DNA of 64,000 nt, taken from NCBI GenBank assembly GCA_032690845.1, contig CM064430.1:4884949-4948948 (forward strand). Direction: 5' to 3'. The notes below the pieces were generated by a model. The model did no database searches. It saw only the letters and a program-made list of their open reading frames with translations, and had not been told where the DNA came from. This DNA is from Eleusine coracana subsp. coracana (lineage: Eukaryota > Streptophyta > Magnoliopsida > Poales > Poaceae). Below are positions 48,222 to 59,003 of this stretch, piece after piece. Every line of letters starts with the position of its first letter. The first letter of the stretch is position 1. A program made the position numbers and the translations under genes.

Positions 48222-51200
48222 CACTACAATAAAAAGCTCTCATAGTGACACTTTGTTAGAGACATTTTTTTAATATGCCTCTATATATGTGGTAGAGACA
48301 TATTTTTATGACACTTAAGAATTTGTCTAAAAAATAGAGACATAATTTATAGCACTTTATAAGAATAAACTGTAAAGATATACATAATATGATGGGTATG
48401 TGAGTTGAATAGCAAGGCTCAACAGATTATTATTTCACTATGAGGTCTCGAGTTCAAAATTTCACATCAATATTGTATTTTTTTCATAGAATTGAATACT
48501 ATATTAATAGTGCCTCTATGTTCATTGAGGCATTGTGTAATACCTCTATAAAGTTATCACTAATTTCATAGAGACGATTTATAAAGTGTCACTATATTCC
48601 TAAAGACAATGCATGACAAGATATTTATGAGGTATTATAGAAAGTTTCTCTATACGTGCCTAGAGATATAATAATAATGACTCTACTATAAAAGAAAAGT
48701 GCCTCTACAATTCAATTCTTGTAACATGCCATTTTTCTAATGACATGTTATCATGTATCATGAAAGCATCATAAGCATTACATACATTTTCATCATGTGT
48801 TTGCATTGCCTTACATTAAAATTTGAATTTACTATATTTTTTGAAAGTCAAATCTGTCTGAATTTTTCTTGCAAGCTAACCAATTTCGAATTAGAAATAA
48901 TTTTAGTTAAATCCCAACGATAGCTTTTGGGAGTGGTTCCAATTAAAATTGTTGTTTGGTTATCTCTTCTTTCATCCCTCAACTTGGTGAGATTTTTAAA
49001 GCTTTAGAAGACCGACTTTTGGATTCTTGAGAAGAGGAAAGAAAAATAAAGTTTGAGAGTGAAGTGTGTTGATCGCTGTACAGGATAGACATGTTTGAGT
49101 TGAGTTGGCTGGAGAGAGCAGACAAAAATAACGATAGTTGCTAAAATCCATAGACAAGTTTTGCTTGAGTTTACTAAAAATAGCAGACAATTTTTCCTCT
49201 ATTTTGCTGTGAGTGCTAGACAATTTTTAATGGGTCCTGTCTGTCATCCCCTGCTCTCTGTTTTCTCCCTTGCTGGCGAGCATGCGCGGAAGAGCGGGAC
49301 ACGCGGCCAGCCAGAGCAAGCACAGGCGTACACCTTTCTATTCCTTCTCTCTCATTCTTTTCCCCTTTGAGCAACAGCACAGCAGAGCAGAGCAGCGTTG
49401 CCCCTCCTCCACCCTCGTTGCCATCGCCGTTGTCTGGATCCACTAGTGAAGACCGGCCTGAACTCAACTTCCACTCTCCCCAAGCAGCACCGTCGACCGG
49501 AGCTCCAGCACACGTCTTCGTCTTCAACCCCAACCCTCCATGGAAGCACATCCGCAGTTCGTCGCAACCAAGGAGCTGCTGCATCAGCGCTGACCTGAGA
49601 TCCTCCGTGTTGTCCTATAGGCTGGTGAGCTTCCTCCTGGATCGAGCGTGCTCCCTGCTTTTCTGTTCCTGTATCGCGTGACTGCAGTGGTGTTGCCGCC
49701 GTAGTCAGCTCGTTCAGCGCCATGGCTATGTTGTGCGTGAGCAGAGGCAGGAAGGAAGCTAACTGAAGCTAACCGATTGGTTTTCTTAATTAGTACAAGT
49801 TCCTCTCTGAACTTTGCAATTTCACCCAAAAATAATTAGAACTCCGTTTGAGATGAAACCAGTTTCATTAGTTTTGTCTGATGATAAAGTATTTGATAAA
49901 AATACTGTCTATCCTGGACTCATCTCTGAAAATTGTTGGTTTATCTAATTATGTTAAAACTTAATTAGTTCATAATTAGTTAATCTAATGCCTTGGTCCA
50001 GTGAAAATAACTTGATAAACCCTTCTCGCTTATGTGTAATCAAGGAAAATTATTTTCAATCCTGAACCAATGCTAAAATATTTGAAATTAAACTAACCTT
50101 TTATTTCAATGAAATTCTTTTCACTTTTATTAACAATTAAGCTTTTAACTCATTAATCATTTCCATGACAATTCTGTTGTACTGTGCCTTTGAGGTCATC
50201 ATTTACATCTTCCTTGCATTTCATTTGCACCCATCTCATGGCACTGCAATCATATTTATTATGTTGCATCATTCTTTCCTTCAGAGAACAATCCGTCGGA
50301 GGGTGACGTTGGTGATACTGGAGGTGAAACTGATCTGGAAACAGTGAGTGGTGAACCTGCAACTCAAGGCAAGCATCTAAGCATATTGTTAACTATTTTG
50401 GATACTAATGGTGAATAAAATTGAGTATGCTTAGTTGGTTATATTCATTGGTCGAGCACTAGTGGTTGTCGGTTAATTCCTAATTGCTGCATATATACTC
50501 CCTTGATATTTGATATGCCTTATACCTTGTAACCTGTTATCATGGGTAGAGTCTAGTAAAGTTCCGGATTGTTGCTATGCATTTTTAGTAATTTCGGTAG
50601 AAGTCGAATGGTGGTAAGGTCCACTACTGTTCGCACATCTAGGATGGTGACTTCAGGATGGTTTATGGGCTTGTTATTGAGGATGGATGTTGGATAACCG
50701 ACTTGAGCGGGCAGTAGGGTGGTTCATGAATGGAGTCATGAATGCATCATAGGCCTGTTTAAGGACCGTCTCGTTGATGCTGTCAACATAAACCCCTTCC
50801 GTGCTACCACATACCTTTACGTGCTACCACATACCTTTACGGGTAAGCCTTACCCTTTATCTAGCTATGACCATTTGTCCCACGAGTTCGGGGGCTGAAG
50901 AAGGTGCTAGGGATGACCCCCGAAGGCCTAGTGCGACCAACTCGCCTTAACCGGACGTAGGTTAAATGGTTGGAGCGTATTTGGAGTGGGTTGTCATAAT
51001 GAACTACTCCTTATGATCGACGGGTCATATGGGCAGTGGTCTTTGTGGCGTGTGGGTAAAGTGGTACAACCCCTGCAGGGTGTAAATCGGTTCGAATCGC
51101 CGCGCTCTCGGTCATGAGCATGTTTGTGTTTGTTAGTCGTCATCGTAGTTCTGGTTGTGGGTTTGAATTCAAGTCGACTTCTGGATAAAAGGTGCCCAGT

Positions 51201-51997
51201 TTATTAAACTTGAGCTATGGAAATGGGTTGGGTTTATGATGAGTCGCTCATAAGTCTTTTATTTATGCTTGTCACCTAATCATTTATTTAAGTTGACCAT
51301 TTAATCGCTTTATGCAAAATGTCATCCTATTTGCTATTTTCTTGTCCTATGCCAAATTCATTTTCCATTGTACAAGAGCTATATGACTCATTGAGTAAGT
51401 CTTGCTGAGTACCTTCGTACTCAAGGTGCTACTGTTGAGTTTTTTTTTGCAGGTGAGGATGAATACGTTTTTGGCTATTTCTATCCCACCGGTTACGGTG
51501 ATGGGCAAGAGTAGTCGGGTCCGCTTGTGCTGGACCCAATGGTGCTTATGGGCTGAGCATCATTTATGTTGTTAAGTTTTTCCGCTGCGTAGTACTCTTG
51601 AACATGGGCCAAACACTTTAACCTTGTTCCTGTTCATGTTGATGACCATGAGAGCTAGGTGTTTAAGCTCTAAACTCCCTTTTGATGTAAATTTTTAAGA
51701 AGAAGAAGATTATTAATGTAATGTAATATAAATGCTCTCTATTTGTATCTTGTTATGATGATGGTTGCACTTGTGGCTTAGCGATATGCATATCGATCTT
51801 GGGCATTGAAATGCATGTCGGGGAATATCGGAATTATACCTGTTATGATCGAATATTATTGTCGATTACTTGAAATGGCCTGCAACACGTGGTGTGTCGA
51901 ATGGTCGACGCGTGTTAATGTTCATCTCAAAGTTAATCGATATATTTGGTCATTATATGTATAATTTGGGAGGCTCCTCCACAATTCTCCTGTAGTG
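48222..51997. mobile_element. Non-autonomous CACTA element carrying a solo LTR
   Basis: Left end CACTACAATAAAAAGCTCTC, right end CTCCTGTAGTG (inverted CACTACAG). Subterminal GTGCCTCTA/GAGGCA words recur through 48240-48710, typical of short CACTA elements. Flanking triplets are TGG and CGG. About 507 bp without the LTR that sits near its right end. Confidence 0.75.
48720..51983 (+). mobile_element. Solo LTR, about 3.26 kb, Ty3/gypsy-like
   Basis: Starts TGTAACATGCC and ends GGCTCCTCCACA. A perfect 5-bp TSD ATTCT flanks it (48715-48719 and 51984-51988), so it is complete and solo. Inside are stretches typical of large grass gypsy LTRs: CATCATAAGCATTACATAC near the start, a GC-rich leader-like part at about 49220-49700, GTACAACCCCTGCAGGGTG near 51065 and GAGTACCTTCGTACTCA near 51405. 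No gag or pol is present, as expected after recombination between LTRs. Confidence 0.85.
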
Positions 51998-52185
51998 CGG
52001 CGCACGTGATGCTGGATATCCCGTGTGGAGCACAAGGCACAGAACTTACTTCATCCATTCAAATCAGGCCGTGAACACACAACTCTTATTGACGATTTGT
52101 TCTCCGTGGTTGATTATTGTTGTTAGCAAAGGCACACTTTTGGTCCATTTACTTGTAGCACACAACGTACACGACGTTCTACAAT

Positions 52186-52714
52186 CACAACAACAACAAC
52201 AACAACAAAGCCTTTTTATCCCAAGCAAGTTGGGGTAGGCTAGAGATGAAACCCATGGGAACCCAAAAAAGAAGAGAATCACGGTTCCGGCACGTCTATT
52301 GCTAGTCTCCAAGCACTCCTATCCATAGCTAGCTCCTTAGGGATATCCCACGCCTTCAGGTCTCTCTTAACCGACTCGTCCCAAGTCAAGTTAGGTCGGC
52401 CTCTACCTCTCTTAGCATTAGCATCTCTCTTTAGAACCCCACTACATACCGGCGCCTCCGGAGGTCTCCGTTGGACATGTCCGAACCATCTCAACCGATG
52501 TTGAACCAATTTCTCCTCGATAGGTGCCACTCCTATCCTGTCCCGGATATCTTCATTCCGTATTCGGTCTCTTCTTGTATGCCCGCAAAACCAACGCAAC
52601 ATACGCATCTCTGCTACACTTAGTTGTTGAACATGTCGTCTTTTCGTAGGCCAGCACTCAGCACTGTATAACATCGCCGGACGAATTTGCCGTCCTAAAA
52701 ATGGATATTGTAGA
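52186..52714 (-). mobile_element. 5'-truncated LINE with reverse-transcriptase C-terminal region
   Basis: The minus strand encodes IRPAMLYSAECWPTKRRHVQ, MRMLRWFCGHTRRDRIRNED, GVAPIEEKLVQHRLRWFGHV and a GRPNLTW...LKAWDIP tail. This is the familiar C-terminal part of plant non-LTR retrotransposon ORF2. The 3' end is a (TTG)n tail, seen as (CAA)n at 52187-52206. A 17-bp TSD ACACGACGTTCTACAAT flanks it (52169-52185 and 52715-52731). The element is a dead-on-arrival insertion in unit B. The frame is open across the retained part. Confidence 0.9.
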
Positions 52715-52971
52715 ACACGACGTTCTACAATATCCATTTTTATTTGTGTCCCTTTGGGTCTAACTAGTTAAGTTACCGTAAAACATGCACGCGTGGTCTG
52801 ATATTTCTATGTTTTTTTTTTCACTTGTCAAGAGTGTTCGATAGCCACGATATCAAAGTTGGCTCGTAACGATCACATGTGCGTTACGGTCACTTGCTCT
52901 GGCATTTTTGGTACAATATGCTGCAGCAGGACTGTGGATTACCCCAGCGAGTGTAGCGATTGCTTAATGCA

Positions 52972-53233
52972 CAGTGGCTGAGGCAGGAATTTGGATATGG
53001 GTGTTCAAAAATTTTGGCATTGCATCAAAGTATAGTTTTTCGTATATTGTCATTGCTCCAACACGAATAGACTGGTGGATTATGTTGGAAAGTTTTTGAG
53101 CAGTTGAAAGCGAATTTGACATAACCATGTATTATTCTCTTTACTAATTCCTCGATATGTGATACAAATTATGCGTAATAACTCATACTTGGCTAGAAGT
53201 CCTAATAAGTCTTCAGCTGACCACCCTTAAACT
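52972..53233. mobile_element. hAT-type relic related to the intron-7 element
   Basis: Starts CAGTGGCTGAGGCAGG at the TTAATGC site that is uninterrupted in units A and C. The interior (GATATGGGTGTTCAAAAA, GAATTTGACAT, ATTATTCTCTTTACTAATTC, CAGCTGACCACCCTTAAAC) matches 10669-11634 without the TRIM. The right end AGCTCCGCCC is damaged and no TSD is left on that side. Confidence 0.75.
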
Positions 53234-53399
53234 AGCTCCGCCCAAGTTATCTGCTCTCTACGGTTTCGAGGATCGATCCATGCTGGTTTTCACCACCATA
53301 ATATAATTTCAAAGCAATGTTGCAAAAAGTCCCAATAGGTAACAGCATAGGAACCCCTAAGCCCTAGCCACGAGGAGCTAAAGACATGTATATTCTTCT

Positions 53400-54905
53400 T
53401 GTTATAGTTGATGTTTGTGCGTCTTGATTAATAATGCAACTCCGCGGCCATGCGAGATTATTAGTAGCATCACTGCACAAAATTTGCAATTAAGGTGGCA
53501 TTATATTTCTGGCATCATTCTGCAGGGCTTTCGTGATTTGCCTTGAAATGGAAGTGTGTGTATCGCACCATGTGAGGGAGGTCTTCACGCCGGCGGTCGC
53601 TAAATAAAATACAAACCGATTGTGGATCTAGTTGTGCCTAGTTAAGCTACTAAGCGTACAATAAGCATGTGGGCCTGTGCTATTTCAATGGTTTTTTTAC
53701 TTCTCAAGAGTGTTCTTCGATAGCTTCAATGTGTATGTGTGTTCGGGTCGCGTGTCCTTTTGTTACAATGTGCTGCGCGACTGCACATTACTCCAGGGAG
53801 CTAGTATGACGCGGTTCCCTTAATGCGCTGCTCGCTGCTCGCTACAGTTTGGAAGATCGATCCATGTGGATTTTCATCACTGTAAGACTGACTCCAACAG
53901 CAGCAAGGTAAATGCAAAATGCCTTTCAAATGATAATGTGTTTGTCCAAATTTCTCTCCAACAGAAGAGCCAACAGGTGATGCAAATATGCCTTCAAAGA
54001 GAGAGGAGAGGTAAAAATAAAAACCCTCTCACCTCGGAAGGCATTCGGCTAGTGCGCGGGCGCCGTCCCTGCTAGCCCCTCCCCCCTCCCGCCCAACGGA
54101 GCCGTCCCCGCCGGAGTGCTCCCGCGTCGCCCGACGAAGCCGTCCTCACCGGAGTGCTCCCGTGTCGGCCCCCTCCCTCCCCGGAGCAGCGCGGCCCGAC
54201 CCAACAGACCCGACGCGAGCAGAAGTTCCGTCCCGGCAGGGGAGCGGTGACACGCTGGACGGCACCGGCCTCCTCCTCCCTTGCCGCCGCGCCGGGCTCC
54301 TTCTCCTCCTCCCCCGCCACCGCATGCCGGGCTCCTCCTCCTCTTCCCTCACCGACGACACGTGGAGGTAGGCAGAGCATGAAGGCGGCCGACGCATGGA
54401 GGCAGACAACGCGCGGAGGTAGGCGGAGCACCGGGGCGTGCGACGCACGGAGGCGGGCGACACGCGGAGGCGGCGCGAGGCGAAGCGCCGAGGCGTGCGA
54501 TGCACAGGGGCGGAGCGTGGAGGCGGCGGTGCGCGGAGCCAGGTGGATCGTCGGGGCAGCGGAGCGCGGAGGCAGGCGGAGCGTCGAGGTGTGCGACGCA
54601 CAGAGGCGACCGAGCACAGGGGCGGCGGCGCGCGGAGTCAGGCGGAGCGCCAGGCAGGCAGAGCACGAGGGCGCGGAGGCGCAGGACGAGCAGAGGTGAA
54701 GAAATGCATTTGGAGAATGTCTGTTGGAGATAGCATTTTTTACCTTCGCTTGACTCCACTGTATACGTGATGCAAAATTCATTTTACCTCTCAAATTTGT
54801 AACGGCTTGTTGGAGTCAGCCTAATATGCGCTGAAATTTGCAACGGTTTGTTGGAGTCAGCCTAATGTAATATAATTTCTTTGAGAATTGAGAGTACCAA
54901 GGTCT
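53400..54905 (+). repeat. Duplication unit C of the family-gene 3' flank
   Basis: Matches unit A at ATTAGTAGCATCACTGCAC (53460), GGTCTTCACGCCGGCG (53580), CTCAAGAGTGTTC (53702), TTACAATGTGCTGC (53763), GGAAGATCGATCCATG (53851) and, beyond the inserted element, AATATAATTTCTTTGAGAAT (54870). Confidence 0.75.
53886..54862. mobile_element. PIF/Harbinger-like element with GC-rich repetitive cargo and a duplicated right end
   Basis: Left end GACTGACTCCAACAG, right end (inverted) GGCTGACTCCAACAA, flanked by TAA on both sides (53883-53885 and 54863-54865). The unit-A paralog lacks it, giving an empty site. The right terminus occurs twice: an inner copy ends at 54821 and an outer at 54862, each with TTGTTGGAGTCAGCC. 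The interior, about 54060-54690, is very GC-rich and built of degenerate GCGGAGGCGGGCGA-like units. It gives long frames on both strands with no domain. Confidence 0.78.
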
Positions 54906-55499
54906 CTTGCTCCCCGTGCGTCACCGCGCCGGGTCGTCATACCCAACGGCGCCGCTGCATCGCCTCCTGCGCTCCTGCACGAGGGCTCATGGGTCATGGC
55001 TCAACGCATGTACTGGACGGTCAGCCCCTTTTTGAGCTAGGTGAGCTGGTCAGGAGGCAGGAGCCTCCTGCTCGGTTACGCGTGTTAGCCGTGTGCCCAC
55101 GCTGATCCTCTTTCGTGCAGGCCGTGATCCAGAAGCCCAGCTTGCCGTTTCTGAAGCTCGGTGAAGATGTTCTTAGCCACGGTGTTATGGAATAATGTTC
55201 CCTTGTTAGCTCTCTAGATAGCCGACGAGCAGAATATTAAGTTACTATGTATCAACCAGTTTACTCAAAAATTTAAATTGATAGAAAAAATGACCAATTC
55301 ACTTTATAGTTCAACACGGAGCTGATGAAGGCTAAGGCTGGGCAGCAGCTCGTCTTGGAGGGATAGCCAGGACCAATTGACCATATCGAGTACTTTTGGT
55401 GGTGTTAACAGGTCCGGTCCGTTGTCTTCTTCCTGGCTATTTGACGTTTTTTCAGAACTGAGATAGTATATGCTTTTTACTCATTTTCTCCCGGACGGT
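54906..55499. other. Intergenic between units C and D
   Basis: Mixed composition. No gene, terminal repeat or conserved domain recognised. Confidence 0.45.
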
Positions 55500-55712
55500 C
55501 AACTGTGAGCGCAACTGTTATTATTGATGATTTTATTACTCCTTGTCTGAAGGCAGTTGCTAGTGGTTGATTGTTGTTAGCAAAGGCACGCTTTTGGTTC
55601 ATTATTGTATACCTGCAGCACACAACTTTTTTATACGTTGTACACAAGAATTAAAAGCACAGTGTACCGATTATACAGTATCCTATTTTTTTTGTCACCT
55701 TTCTTTTTCTAA

Positions 55713-58212
55713 GGATAAAGTCCACTTTACTCTCTTCAAGTATGGGTGAAGTCTAGATTACCCCATAAATTATTGTTTGGTTTATTTTACTCTCTATTGT
55801 TTGCTAAACTAGACCGTATTGGTAATATAGATTGAGATTAAGTTGAGATTGTCGTACACATGTCCTGTCTAAAATGATAAATGAATTAATATGATATATT
55901 ACCCTATGTTGGCCTAGTTATAATATCTGCACCCTTGTTTCTGGCCGCGCATGAGAATAGAGAAAATGGACCAAGCACAACAAAGTATGGACACAAATGG
56001 GAATATGTGACTCGTTTAGTCCTTTGTCACATTGTATGACACTTATGTGAAGGTTGAGAGAACAATCCCAACTCAAATATCAATAAGTCAGAATTAAAAA
56101 ATTAATTAAAGGTGTAAAATGATCTATTTTAACAAATCACTATGGGAGATCCCTCCATTGCCGAGTGCCTGGGACACTCGGCAAAGCCATGTTTGCACTC
56201 GGCAAGCACCCGACAAAGAACACATGGCATATAGCATAACGGCAAAGTCTCTTTTGCCGAGTGCCTTTCTTCGGTCACTCAATAAAGTCTTTGCCGAGTC
56301 ACAGGCTAACACTCGGTAAACTTATTTTTGAAATATTAAAAAAAAATAGTGGCTAGCTGCCCCTCACTGGCCCACCGCCGTCGCCGAGCCGCCTGAGGCC
56401 GCCGCTGCCAGGCCGCCTGAGGCCACCACCGTGCCGCCGGGGTCCTCTGCACCGCCTAGAAGCCACCCGAGGCCGCCGCCGCTCGGGGGATCTGTGCCGC
56501 CCTGCCGCCGGCCCACTCCCGCCCGGATATGTGCCGTCCGTTGCCGCGAGCTGCCCCTTTGCAGTGTCGCACCTGCCGGAGAGGGAGAGACAGGGAGGGA
56601 GGAGCCGCCGCCGCGCCCATGCGGAGCGCCGCACCTGCCACGCCACGCTGCCGGAGAGGGAGAGGGAGGGAGGAGCCCCCACCGCGCCTGCCGAGCCGTC
56701 GTGGCCCCGTGCCCGTCCTACCACCCTGCCATAGCCATCGAGCTGTCCTGTTGCGCCGCCGCTCTGTCGTGCCCGCGAGGAGGGGAGGGGAGGGGCTGAG
56801 CCGCCCTGCTGCGCCGCCGCCTTGTAGCGCCCGCTGGGAGGGGAGGGGCCGAACCACCCTGCTATGCAGCCGCCTTGTCGCGCCCGCGGGGAGGGGAGGG
56901 GATGGGAGGAGCCGACGGGGAGGGGAGGGAAGGCTGGCGGCGCACGGCGCCTGGTCGGGCAGGGGAGGGGAGGAGCCGCCGGAGAGAGGGAGTGGAGGGG
57001 AAGGGATGGGAGGGGAACGGACAAGGGTCCGTGGCTGCGTTTTTTTAGATTGCTGCCGCCTGCTTTTTTTGGATTGCTGTCGCGGGCAAAAGAAATTCAT
57101 GCTCTAAGTTTCTACGCCAAAATTGAGTTTGCCGAGTGCCTAGCTAGAAGCACTCGGCAAAATATATGTTTGCTGAGTGTCCTGTTGTAGGCACTCGGCA
57201 AATATTAAATCTTGTATTTGTAAATTTTATTTTAAAATTAACAAATAAATTTTAAAAATAATAAAATTTTGACATAACAATACTTATGTGATGTATGACC
57301 TATATAAAATGGTTTGAACTCAAATTCAAATTCAACCATCAATTTGTCTCAAAGTCTTAACGATTCATTTTAAACTTTAAGGTTCTTCTTCGAAAATTCT
57401 TCATTTTGTAAGCAACATACATAAAATCTTATGTGAAACATTCTCTAGTTTTTATTGTAGCTTCAACATGTGATACCATCACATCAAGATAAATCTCATG
57501 ATTTTCAAACTTTATTTCCTATTTTAAGAATTTAAAAATCATTCAGACAGACGATAGTGGTAATATTTTTTGAACAAGATATGCAAATTTTCTTTTTATT
57601 TCATAGATAATGCATCAAGGTAGGCTAAATAACATGAATATGATTTTTATACTTATTATATTTTATTATTTGAATCATATGTAGTTTAAATTTGACTTGA
57701 TTCAAAAATTTGCTTGAAATAAAATTAATTAATTAAATATAGCAAACTAATACAAAAAAAACTAAATTTTAACATGAAGTAACACATGTTATATGTGATG
57801 AGTAGAAAAAGTTTTGAGGTTAACAGAGGACATTTTTTTTAATTCTTTGCTGAGTGCCAAAAAAATACACTCGGCAAACTTTTATCGTTGTCGAGTGCCA
57901 AAAAAATACACTCGGCAAAGACTCCAAAGAAAACACTCTGCAAAAAATAATCTTTACCGAGTGTATTAATTATGATACTTGGCAAAGTAGTTTTTTACTG
58001 AGTGTTTAAGTCTTTGCCGAGTATTTTTTATGTGGCACTCGATAAAGACCTTCTTTGTCGAGTGCTCGATATATTGCACTCGGCAAAAAGCTAGGCACTC
58101 GGTAAATAAGTGTTTTCCCGTAGTAAATTATAAGGATAAAATGAATCAAATAATAGTTTAGGAGTTATCCGGACTTCGATCATATTTGAAGGGTGTAAAG
58201 TGGACTTTATCC
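55713..58212. mobile_element. Non-autonomous MULE interrupted by a CACTA element
   Basis: Left GGATAAAGTCCACTTTACTC and right (inverted) GGATAAAGTCCACTTTACAC, with inverted similarity continuing for about 90 bp. A perfect 9-bp TSD TTTTTCTAA flanks it (55704-55712 and 58213-58221). Without the nested CACTA it is about 510 bp, the size of its relative at 44531. Confidence 0.88.
56138..58125. mobile_element. Non-autonomous CACTA element with TTTGCCGAGTGCC subterminal repeats
   Basis: Left end CACTATGGGAGATCC, right end TTTTCCCGTAGTA, with a 3-bp TSD AAT (56135-56137 and 58126-58128). Many copies of TGCCGAGTGCC/GGCACTCGGCA sit within about 200 bp of the left end and about 300 bp of the right end, in both orientations, as in grass CACTA (En/Spm) elements where they are thought to be transposase-binding sites. 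The centre is GC-rich with Pro/Arg-rich frames. No transposase. Confidence 0.9.
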
Positions 58213-58714
58213 TTTTTCTAAGTGGCAAAAGAATTAAAGGATAATTTTTTGTTGTGCGTCTTGATGCTATTCCGCGAATGTGCTTGTACGGAACTAGTAT
58301 TAGTAGACCAGGTGACATTTGGGGTACACGGCATGTCGGCATTCCTGGCATCGTCGGGCAAGGTTCTTGTGGTTTGCCAAAACCCCGAGTACCCCTCTGG
58401 CATCATGACTCATGTGAACATGTTCTTTAACCCAAAATCAACTCTTGCTGCCCAACCCTTTCTAGAATTGCACGCATGATCGCTCTTCTGCCATCGAGTT
58501 TCACTTGCGCTCCTGCGGCCGCTTGGTCTTCTGCTAATCAGTGTGACAAGCCGCAGGTCCCGCCGTCACTGCTCGCCGGATTGCCGCAACCAATATATAT
58601 ACTAGAACAGAGAGGAGAGGCGTGATTCTTGTACAACGCAGTAACGCACGGCCACGCGTCTCCCTTCTTGCGGCAGAGCGCTCACACCTAGCAGCAAGCC
58701 AGCAACTGCAAGCA

Positions 58715-58873
58715 AGGTTCAAAAAATCATTGGAATCGGCCAACTCGGTTTGGCTAAAAACCAATCGATTAACCAGAGAACTGATCCGTTAACTATATAG
58801 CTACAATAACTAATTATGGTTAGCTGGCGGAACTGGCCAGTTAGGGCGACCGGCAGAGACGGTTCTTCAAACC
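58715..58873 (+). repeat. ACCGG-rich dispersed repeat, copy 3
   Basis: Starts AGGTTCAAAAAATCATTGG and ends GGTTCTTCAAACC. Blocks CGGCCAACTCGGTTTGGCTA and ATTATGGTTAGCTGGCGGAAC align with copy 2 at 29258. Slightly shortened at the centre-right. Confidence 0.65.
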
Positions 58874-59003
58874 ATGACTGCAACTGCGGACCACACGAAG
58901 CAGCTGGTAACGGGCCACATGGGTGACCGGCAGTCCCGTGTTCTTCAAACCATGACTGCAACTGCGGACCACACGAAGCAGCTGGTAACGGGCCACATGG
59001 GTG
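58862..59003 (+). repeat. Two-copy direct tandem repeat, 78-bp period
   Basis: 58862-58925 and 58940-59003 are identical over 64 bp (GTTCTTCAAACCATGACTGC ... CACATGGGTG) with a short unmatched spacer. The first copy overlaps the end of the ACCGG-rich repeat. Confidence 0.95.

Larger units (their letters stand above)
51998..53320 (+). repeat. Duplication unit B of the family-gene 3' flank
   Basis: Matches unit A at CAGAACTTACTTC (52039), GATTATTGTTGTTAGCAAA (52112), CAAGAGTGTTCGATAGCCAC (about 52828) and GATCGATCC (about 53272). It is interrupted by a LINE fragment and a hAT relic. The segment corresponding to 47640-47920 of unit A is reduced or missing. Confidence 0.75.
55500..58300 (+). repeat. 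Duplication unit D of the family-gene 3' flank, split by a MULE
   Basis: Left part 55500-55712 matches unit A: ACTCCTTGTCTGA, GTTGATTGTTGTTAGCAAA, ACCTGCAGCACACA and TTTGTCACCTTTCTTTT. The right part continues at 58213 with TTTTTGTTGTGCGTCTTGATG, also present in unit C at about 53412. Confidence 0.65.

Noticed and set aside
51085..51110. GGTTCGAATC resembling a tRNA T-loop
   Set aside because: Located inside the solo LTR next to a conserved LTR motif; flanking bases do not give a tRNA fold.
54072..54794. 240-codon minus-strand frame with Ala/Ser/Arg repeats
   Set aside because: Product of the degenerate GC-rich repeat inside the PIF/Harbinger-like element; no start context or domain.
56353..57107. 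Pro/Arg-rich frames of 190-220 codons
   Set aside because: They lie inside the CACTA element in a GC-rich low-complexity tract and exist on both strands, so not treated as genes.
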